64,000 nucleotides of DNA from Erythroxylum novogranatense (lineage: Eukaryota; Streptophyta; Magnoliopsida; Malpighiales; Erythroxylaceae), in assembly GCA_029891385.1 (NCBI GenBank), contig CM057227.1, forward strand, positions 96,477,818 through 96,541,817, in the 5' to 3' direction. Below are positions 56,968 through 64,000 of the stretch, one piece after another. Made by a program: the position numbers and the translations under genes. Every line of letters begins with the position of its first letter. Within the stretch, counting starts at the first letter, position 1. The notes below the pieces were generated by a model that worked only from the letters and a program-made list of their open reading frames with translations, ran no database searches and was not told where the DNA came from.

Positions 56968-57525
56968 TGTAACATCCCGTTACCGATGTGATGGGCATAT
57001 TGGTAATTTGGAATGGGTTAGGATTATGTGCATGTATATTTCGAATTGCACATGCATTTTAGCCTCTATATTTATAGATAAATGATCATTGTTGCATTAG
57101 CATATGCAGGTACATGCATGTATGACATATTCTCGGCATAATTGTGTAAAGTGGAAATTATGTGATTTTTGTATAGATTGTGCTTTGAATATTGAATTTG
57201 AGTGAAATTGAGTTCTTGGGGTTGGAAATATGGAATTGAAGTGTATGATCATGTGTTTTATATTTTTGAGGATTTTTAGAAATTTTTTCTGGAATTTTCA
57301 GAGTAACATGTCTGGACCGAAAAAAAGGGCCTAATGGCTGATAAATTTGATTCCGGTTTCGAAATTGATTGGCAAATGGCACGAGAAAATCTAGAATCAT
57401 GATTTTAGGATTTATTTTTTAGAGCCATTGCAAAATTGGGAGAAAATTTGAATAAGAATTAGATTTTTAGACCCTAAGAAGTGGACATGTGGCAAGTGAA
57501 TTGCCAAACATGTCTTAAGCGTTTT
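56968..57525 (+). repeat. 3' LTR (first part) of the plus-strand gypsy element
   Basis: Closely matches 49507-50058, then is cut at ttaagc-gtttt by the next element. The five bases GTTTT could be a target duplication, but they do not match the CATTT found at that point in the 5' LTR, so this is unresolved. Confidence 0.88.
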
Positions 57526-60500
57526 TGTAGCACCCCCTTACCATAGGAGATGTACCGGGACACCCGTAGGTCATTCCAATACACACCCTACGATAAGGGT
57601 GCACTACGAACAATCACTAACGCTCCATATGGCATCGAAAATCATAAAGCATTAATATGAAATCCACTAATTGTTTGAAACCATAATTTCTCATTTCATA
57701 ACCTCGAAGCAGTAAATTTACACAACTGGTATGTTCTGTACATTACTCCAAAAGAAAATAAAAAATTAAAGCTAGCTAGGTCATCCCTCAAAAGGTGCCA
57801 GCTGACCGAGCTGTTTGCCATGACTTCTCTTGCCAACTCAATCTACACGGCAGGAAAAGTCCCTCTGGAGCTATAAGTCTACTCTCTCGGTCCTGAAAAA
57901 TAATTTGCAATTTTGGGTGAGTTTGCGAACTCAGTGAGGAACCATCATCGATGGTTCACCCAATTCATGCATATACACAGTATATCACAGATACACACAG
58001 TTATTTCACCAAAACACATTCAGAAGTACCACATGATTACTAGATCAGTCAAAGGAACCAACTCAAATGCACATGAAATGCGTATGTGACACTTTTCCAA
58101 TTTATTACGTTGTTGTGACCGAGCACCTAAAACTATCCCATTAAGGGTGCATTAAACGGTGAGCCTTAGGCTCTGAATCACTGTGGGCTCAAGGCCCAAT
58201 CATGTTGAGCTTTAAGCTCGTTATCGCTTCTCTGGTCACAACCGCGCGATTCTTGATCGAGCAATTATGCATGAAATGCATATATCCAAATAAAACAAAA
58301 ACAACATCACAACTGATCCCAATTCAACATATGCAGACAAGTCACTCACAAGTAATCACATGAAAATCACATATAGCACTTCTATGTCAGAATCTCCCAA
58401 TCCATCGGACCTCCGGTCCGCAATCCAGGCATACACAAACACAATCGTCCCACCATTATTCTCCACAGAGTTATAAGTGCAGAATTATAAACACTTACTA
58501 ATTGAGGAACCATCTAGGTTACTCACCTAATAACTTCCGAGCTAATGCCGGGAAGTCTCTGCAACGTCCGTGGGGATGACGTTCCAACTGAGCCTCTATA
58601 ACAATGGAAATGAGTACACATTACCAACTGTATAATTAGAAATATCAAACAATGCACATGAAATAAGTAAAACGTGTATAATGCATGTTCATGGCATTCC
58701 CGACCCTAATCCAAAATTTTCCCATCATAAAAATGCCACCTAAAAAGTAGAAAGCTATAGCCATTGACAACACTCAATTCGGACCTCGATCGGTCCAAAA
58801 ATAAATAAAACAGTGATCACAGAACAATTACCCGGACCCACGTCAATTTCCCGTCTAAAAATTCCTAATTTCTCACAAAATGAAATTAAATGTTCTACGA
58901 ATCCGATACCTCAAGAATCAGGTCAATCGGAGTTCGGACCAAAAAGTTATGCACAAAAGATTGGAGGGAGGTCAAAAATGGAAAGAAAACAAAGCAATTG
59001 CTCCTTCTCCAAAATGGCGTCGTTGGCTCGTGGGTGCGCCTGGGCGCGCACCAACCCCGCCTGGCTCACTCGCTGGGCGAGCTCCCTCGCTCGCCCCCAT
59101 GGGCGAGCTTCCCTGCTCGCCCGCATGGGCGAGCTTTAAGCTCACCATGCAACCTCCTAACTCCAAATCTTTTTCCAACTTTCCCAATAAACTTTCTTCT
59201 TCCACAACTCATATCTTTTAGTATACACATCCAAATGACACAAATCTGGACTCTTTGGAAAGATCATGAAAATCTCTACAATTCTCAAGAAGACCATAAA
59301 AATCAATTTCACCCCTAAGGGTGTCAAAAATCCAATAAAACCTACTGCCTCCTCAAAACCTATCCAAACAAGGCAGTACATTACAAATTCAATAACTCTC
59401 TGATTCTTCCTTCAACAATTACACAATAAATAAGGAAGTAAGATCACAATATTATCTAGAACTCTCATGAACAACCCAAAATCAAATTCACTTGCTAACT
59501 AAGTCAAACAATTCACCAAAGCATCTGCCCTCTGAAATCAACCAATCTGGACAGAAATTTTCCAAACAATATATCTCTTAACACAAACGTCAAAAAATTC
59601 ACTACCTTATATCCATGAAAATATAAGATCTCAAACTTCAATTTTCATGAAGAAGTCAATTTCCAATTCGATTTCTAACAATGTCAAAACGGTTATGGAA
59701 GTTACTGCCATTATCAGCAATTCACAACCTAATGCAGGGTCAGTTTTTGCAAAATCATAACTCCCAACTCTGACCTCTAAAAATTACACACCATATATCA
59801 TTTTCAAGGTAATTTCTTCCTCTACAAATTTTCAGAAGATCACTCACACCAATTCAGTTCACATAAATTGTTAAAATTGCTCCCAACAGAAAGCTCACAA
59901 AATCAACACTTTGACTAGGTTTCTCCAAAAAGCATAAAACCAATCAATAGAAATCAGTTCATATCTCCCAATATACAACTCAAAAATTATCAAGATCAGT
60001 GGCAATGGAAAGCTAACTCAATATTATACTACTTTCATGAAGACTATTTTCCCAAATTCCATCTCAATTAATTTAGAAAAAATCAGCAACATAATCAGGT
60101 CATAGTGTCGGTTACTGTTCACAGACCCTAAAACAGACACTTTCCATGCAAAATTTCGACCCTCTAGCATTACAATTTAACAATACCTATTTCACACAAA
60201 ATTGTAGCCAACATCCCAAAGTTTAATTGGGCATAAACCTTACCTCATTTGCGCACCTACACAATTAGTTATGATCAAAACATTACAATAGGTCAAATTG
60301 CATTTACCAGCTTTTCAACTACAACCTAACTCCTATCACTTCTAACATCAATAACACATCACTAAGCACCCATTTATACCTCTAATTCAACCACAAATTC
60401 ATCACAACATATATTTACATGATTATACAAAATTTGGCAGCACTAACACAAATTATCTTCCTAAGTTTTCCATTCATCTAACCTTACAAACTCAATCCAA

Positions 60501-61508
60501 ACCAAGCCAAAATCAAGGAAAACTATAGTCATTCATTCATCCATAACCAAGTATACATTTAAACCCATTCAAACCTACCACTATCATCATGAAGTAAACA
60601 CACAAGTGCTCCCCATAAATGCTTCTACCTACTAAAAGAAGAAATATAAATACCAATTCTTACCTAACAAGTTGGAAGCTCTCAATTCTTCAAGTGTCTA
60701 TTTCAATCTTCCAAGCTTACTCAACTACATAACTCTCCCTAAACCTACGGCTATCACACCAACCATGCATATATCATCACCTTCACAAGGCTTCACTTGT
60801 GATAGAGAATAAAGAGAGGCAAGGCAAGTAGCAAAGAAAAGTCTCTTATAAAGGATGGATAAGAAGCTTTCGAAAGAGGAGAAAACAAACACTCCAAGAT
60901 GATGCAAGTTTCGGATGAAGGATAAAGGATGAGCTTCCAAGTGATTTATTTGTTTAACAAAACAATGAGAAAGTCGTAGGTGCTTGAGTAGAAGAGACAA
61001 AGCTAATTAATAATTATACACTTGGATTTTAATGAATGAAAAAGACAAAAATGAGTTAATCCTAATTAATTAAGCACTAATCCCACTTAAGCTCTAAACA
61101 TGGCACTAACATAATTCCCCCAATTATTTATTCAATAATCCAATGTCATTTGACGGTCCTTTTCAGTAGAGAAAAGCCCACTCAGTCAGCTCTATTGGAA
61201 ATTTTCCGGTCCGGGCAACAACGCCAAAAAATTCCAGAAAAATTCTCATAAATTCCTAAAAATGTAAAACACTCAATGGCGCACTCCAAATAATTTTTCA
61301 AATACAATTATCCCATAAATTTCACAAAGAATCTAAATTTGAAACCTAAGCCGGGAAATATCATGAATGCATGTATACTATGTGCATGTGCAACCAATCA
61401 TTAATCATAGAGGCTATATGCTGGATGTTCATGCCGAGATTCAATTCAATACGTCTAACCCATCCCAAATTACCAATAAACCCTTCCTATGGGAGATGGG
61501 ATGTTACA
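57526..61508 (-). repeat. 3' LTR of the minus-strand gypsy element
   Basis: 3983 bp, from tgtagcacccccttacc (U5 end) to ggagatgggatgttaca (U3 start). Its reverse complement aligns with the solo LTR at 8969-12962, including the catcgatgatggttc hairpin (57938-57957), a palindrome cassette near 58160-58230, the GC-rich island (59028-59140) and ~180-bp units (about 59240-60130). The U5-end inverted repeat is at 57526-57610. Confidence 0.92.
59028..59140. other. GC-rich palindromic island in the minus-strand gypsy LTR
   Basis: Repeated GGGCGAGC and GCTCGCCC words in alternating orientation, starting 2368 bp from the LTR start, the same offset as in the solo LTR. Flanking LTR sequence is alignable between the two; the island is not. 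Confidence 0.72.
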
Positions 61509-61534
61509 ATTCTCCCCTCCTAATAAAAATTTCA

Positions 61535-62327
61535 TCCTCGAAATTCTTACCTGGTTGATCGAAAAGATGAGGATACTGTCTCCTCATATGCTCCTCGGTC
61601 TCCCAGGTAGCTTCCTCAGTCGAGTGGTTCCTCCAGAGAACCTTAACCAATGGAATACTCTTATTCCTCAACTGTTTCACCTGTGTCCCGACAATCTGTA
61701 TCGGCTCCTCTACATAACTCAGATTACTAGACACCTCAATCTCCTGAGCCAGAAGCACATGTGTCAGATCTGACCGATACCGTCGGAGCATACTCACATG
61801 AAACACATCATGCAACTGAGACATCTCACTCGGCAATGCCAACCTATATGCCAATGGTCCTACCCTCTCGGCAATCTCATACGGACCAATGTACCTAGGG
61901 CTTAACTTGCCCTTCTTGTCGAATCTCGATTACCACGCCACGGTGACACCGTAAGAATACTCGTCGCCCACATTATACTCCATCTCCCTCTATCTTTGAT
62001 CCACATAACTCTTACATCTATCCCGAGCGCTTGATGCGACTCGAATCAATTTCACCTTCTCAACAAGTATCACGAATCACTCGGGACCCTCGATCATCCT
62101 CACACCCTCTTCGTCCCAATCAAAGGCGATCTACACATTCGCCCATACAAAGGCCTCATATGGTGCCATCCCGATGCTACTATGATAATGATTGTTGTAT
62201 GCAAACTCAATCGAGCTAAATCTGATCCCATGCTCCTCGAACTCCAATACACAAGCCGAAGCATATCATATGATCTTAATCGTCCTCTCACTCGCCCATA
62301 CATCGAGGATGAAATGTTGTACTAAGT
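61535..62327 (-). pseudogene. gypsy integrase C-terminus and chromodomain
   Basis: The part up to 61854 reads MSQLHDVFHVSMLRRYRSDL and the chromodomain VKVLWRNHSTEEATWETEEH, then RRQYPHLFD. The segment at 61860-62327 has LSPRYIGPYEI and weak matches to the integrase C-terminal part with stops and frame changes. The last codons run into the polypurine tract (FIRRGEL). Confidence 0.85.
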
Positions 62328-62801
62328 TCACCTAGTACCCATAGCGCATCGCAGACTCGCCAAAATCTCGAAGTAATCTGGGATCACGTCGACACTATCA
62401 ACACTGGGACCCGATGCAGTCTCACTATCTCTCACCACATACTTCTGGGCCAACTGATCCATGGTATTATTCTCCCTCACTGGTAAGAAATGGGCCGATT
62501 TAGTCAACCGGTCCACTATGACCCAGATAACATCATGCTGTCTCGGCGTCCTAGGCAATCCCATAATGAAATCCATAGTAATTCGTTCCCATTTCCACTC
62601 CGGAATAGGCAACGAATGCAATTTACCCACTGGAGCCTGGTGCTCAGCCTTAACCTGCTGGCACGTCAAACATCTAGACACATACTCAGCTACCTGCTTC
62701 TTCATGCCAGGCCACCAGAAATGTTGCTTAAGAGTGTTATACATCTTGGTAGTACCAGGATGCATAGCATAGGCAGCCATGTGAGCCTCCTTGAATATCT
62801 C
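62328..62801 (-). pseudogene. gypsy integrase zinc finger and core
   Basis: An intact HHCC finger (AYAMHPGTTKMYNTLKQHFW and YVSRCLTCQQVKAEHQ) followed by the core [20 protein letters not shown] and [18 protein letters not shown] with catalytic Asp. A frame change near 62410 ends the recognisable text (YVVRDSETASG). It keeps the Cys pair that the plus-strand element has lost. One TGA separates it from the RNase H frame, in a codon that is CGT in the plus-strand element. Confidence 0.88.
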
Positions 62802-63779
62802 TCACCTCAGATCATCCACAACAGGCACACAAAGCCTCTGTCTCAACCACAAAGTCCCATCTCTCAAGTCAAATTCAGAACTTGAATCAGCTTTAACTTT
62901 CTCAATCAATCTCACCATAACAGGATCCTTGTCCTGAACTCTCCTGATCCTGTCCAGTAGCATCGGTCTCAGTCGCAAAGTAGCCAATAAGACTCCATCC
63001 TGCTCCAGATTCAACTGCACATTCAACGCCCTCAACTGAATCAAATTAGGCAACCTCATTGCCTGAATCTGAGCTGTACTAGTATGTGACTTCCTACTCA
63101 GAGCATCTGCCACTACATTGGCTTTCCCCGGGTGGTACTCAATTGTACAATCATAATCCTTCAGCAACTCAAGCCATCTCCTCTGTCTCAAATTCAACTC
63201 TCTCTGGCTCAGTAAATATCTCAAACTCTTATGGTCAGTGAAGATCTGAAAGGTCTCACCATACAGATAATGTCTCCAAATCTTTAGAGCAAACACAACT
63301 GCAGCTAACTCCAAATCATGAACAGGATAATTTACCTCGTGAGACCTCAACTGTCTTGAGGCATAAGCAACAACTCTACCATGCTGCATTAAAACACACC
63401 CCAATCCCTGATGCGATGCATCACTGTATACCTCGAATCCTCCAGTGCCAGATGGAATAGCCAACACCGGTGCAGTAGTCAACCGATGTTTCAGCTCCTC
63501 AAAGCTCTTCTGGCACTCCTCACTCCATCTGAATGGTACATTTTTCCTCAGAAGCTTTGTCAGAGGGGCTGAGATCAATGAGAACCCCTCGACAAACCTC
63601 CGGTAATAACCAGCCAATCCGAGGAAACTCCGAATCTCTGAAACATTCCTAGGAGCCTCCCACTTCAGCACTACCTCAACCTTACTCGGATCCACCTGAA
63701 TACCCTCTCCAGTCACTATATGTCCCAAAAATATCACCTGATCCAGCCAAAATTCACATTTACTGAATTTGGCATACAA
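62802..63779 (-). pseudogene. gypsy RT thumb/connection and RNase H
   Basis: 325 open codons: [40 protein letters not shown], the RNase H start [40 protein letters not shown], and [14 protein letters not shown], then the linker to integrase. It starts after a TAG at the same codon position as a TAG in the plus-strand element. It is the longest undamaged gypsy coding stretch in the window. Confidence 0.9.
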
Positions 63780-64000
63780 CTATCTCTCTATCATCGTCTG
63801 TAACACAATCCTCAAATGCTCACTATGCTCACATACATTCCTCGAATACACTAGAATGTCATCAATAAAGACAATAACAAACTGAACCAGGTAGGGCTGA
63901 AATACCTTATTCATCAAGGCCATGAAGGCTACCGGGGCATTAGTCAACCCAAACGGCATCACTAGGAACTCGAAATGCCTATACCTGCTCCTGAAGGCAC
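63780..64000 (-). pseudogene. gypsy reverse transcriptase (partial, runs off window)
   Basis: The frame is open from the window end to a TAG at 63780-63782. It reads [20 protein letters not shown] and the catalytic [13 protein letters not shown] with both aspartates, unlike the FIDA of the plus-strand element. The rest of RT, protease and gag lie beyond the window. Confidence 0.9.

Larger units (their letters stand above)
49507..57525 (+). mobile_element. Ty3/gypsy chromovirus (Tekay/Del type), 3' LTR interrupted
   Basis: 5' LTR 49507-52309, primer binding site tggtatcagagc at 52315, gag-pol 52391-56956, polypurine tract aggaggggagaat at 56955-56967, and 3' LTR from 56968, cut at 57525 by another gypsy element. 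RT before integrase and a C-terminal chromodomain place it among the chromoviruses; LTR length and sequence suggest Tekay/Del. The coding region keeps one frame from 52391 to about 55800 with only nonsense changes; a frameshifted part at 55800-56150 follows. The RT active site is altered (FIDA). The rest of the 3' LTR lies beyond the window. Confidence 0.92.
57526..64000 (-). mobile_element. Ty3/gypsy chromovirus (Tekay/Del type), 3' part
   Basis: A minus-strand element inserted in the 3' LTR of the plus-strand gypsy. Left to right: 3' LTR (57526-61508), polypurine tract (61509-61522, minus aggaggggagaat), chromodomain, integrase, RNase H and RT, which runs off the window. Its LTR is the same family as the solo LTR at 8969-12962. 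Its pol is similar to that of the plus-strand element but is a separate lineage with a longer LTR. Stops break pol at several places. Confidence 0.9.

Noticed and set aside
58813..59318. Overlapping open frames across the GC island of the minus-strand LTR
   Set aside because: They arise from locally high GC content in three frames at once and have no domain.

Overview
This window looks like repeat-rich DNA from a eudicot plant chromosome. It is AT-rich and dominated by nested LTR retrotransposons of plant lineages: several Ty1/copia elements including a Sirevirus, and Ty3/gypsy chromoviruses of Tekay/Del type. It also holds a PELPK-type cell-wall protein gene, fragments of plant lipase-like and AlkB-like genes, an Emigrant/Lemi1-type pogo transposon, a degenerate LINE and an AT-rich satellite array. 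The species cannot be told from sequence alone. No bacterial, organellar, tRNA or rRNA gene was recognised.

Layout. 1-5224: a decayed Ty1/copia element on the minus strand, cut by the window edge inside its 3' LTR. 5710-14391: a second minus-strand copia element, split at 8969-12962 by a 3994-bp solo LTR of a Tekay-like gypsy family with a perfect 5-bp target duplication (CATCA). 15234-15930: two unrelated host gene fragments side by side on the minus strand (monoacylglycerol-lipase-like and ALKBH1D-like). 16311-19765: a satellite of about 165-bp monomers, partly in tetrameric higher-order units, with a pogo-like transposon inserted exactly at a TA (18252-19010). 19778-22680: an internally deleted copia element with very short LTRs. 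23381-23935: the only plausible living host gene, a PELPK-like proline-rich secreted protein. 26531-29150: a LINE relic. 29318-48984: a Sirevirus with gag, pol, an envelope-like third ORF and multiple polypurine tracts, split inside its integrase by a 10,050-bp gypsy derivative (32750-42799) made of two 4.78-kb LTRs around only 495 bp. 49507-57525: a Tekay-like gypsy element whose 3' LTR is broken by another gypsy element on the minus strand (57526 to the window end).

Order of events. Nesting gives relative ages: the solo LTR is younger than the second copia element; the large LTR derivative is younger than the Sirevirus; the minus-strand gypsy is younger than the plus-strand gypsy. No retroelement here has an intact coding region within the window. 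Several keep one reading frame over kilobases, and the stops in those frames are nearly all of the kind produced by C-to-T change (CAG to TAG, CGA to TGA, CAA to TAA), as expected for cytosine-methylated, silenced DNA.

The most interesting structure is in the gypsy LTRs: a block of degenerate units about 180-200 bp long, a hypervariable GC-rich palindromic island at a fixed offset in two related LTRs, conserved small hairpins, and a long inverted repeat at the U5 end. No new protein-coding system was found. All identities, copy limits and family names come from reading the sequence by eye; no search or alignment program was run.
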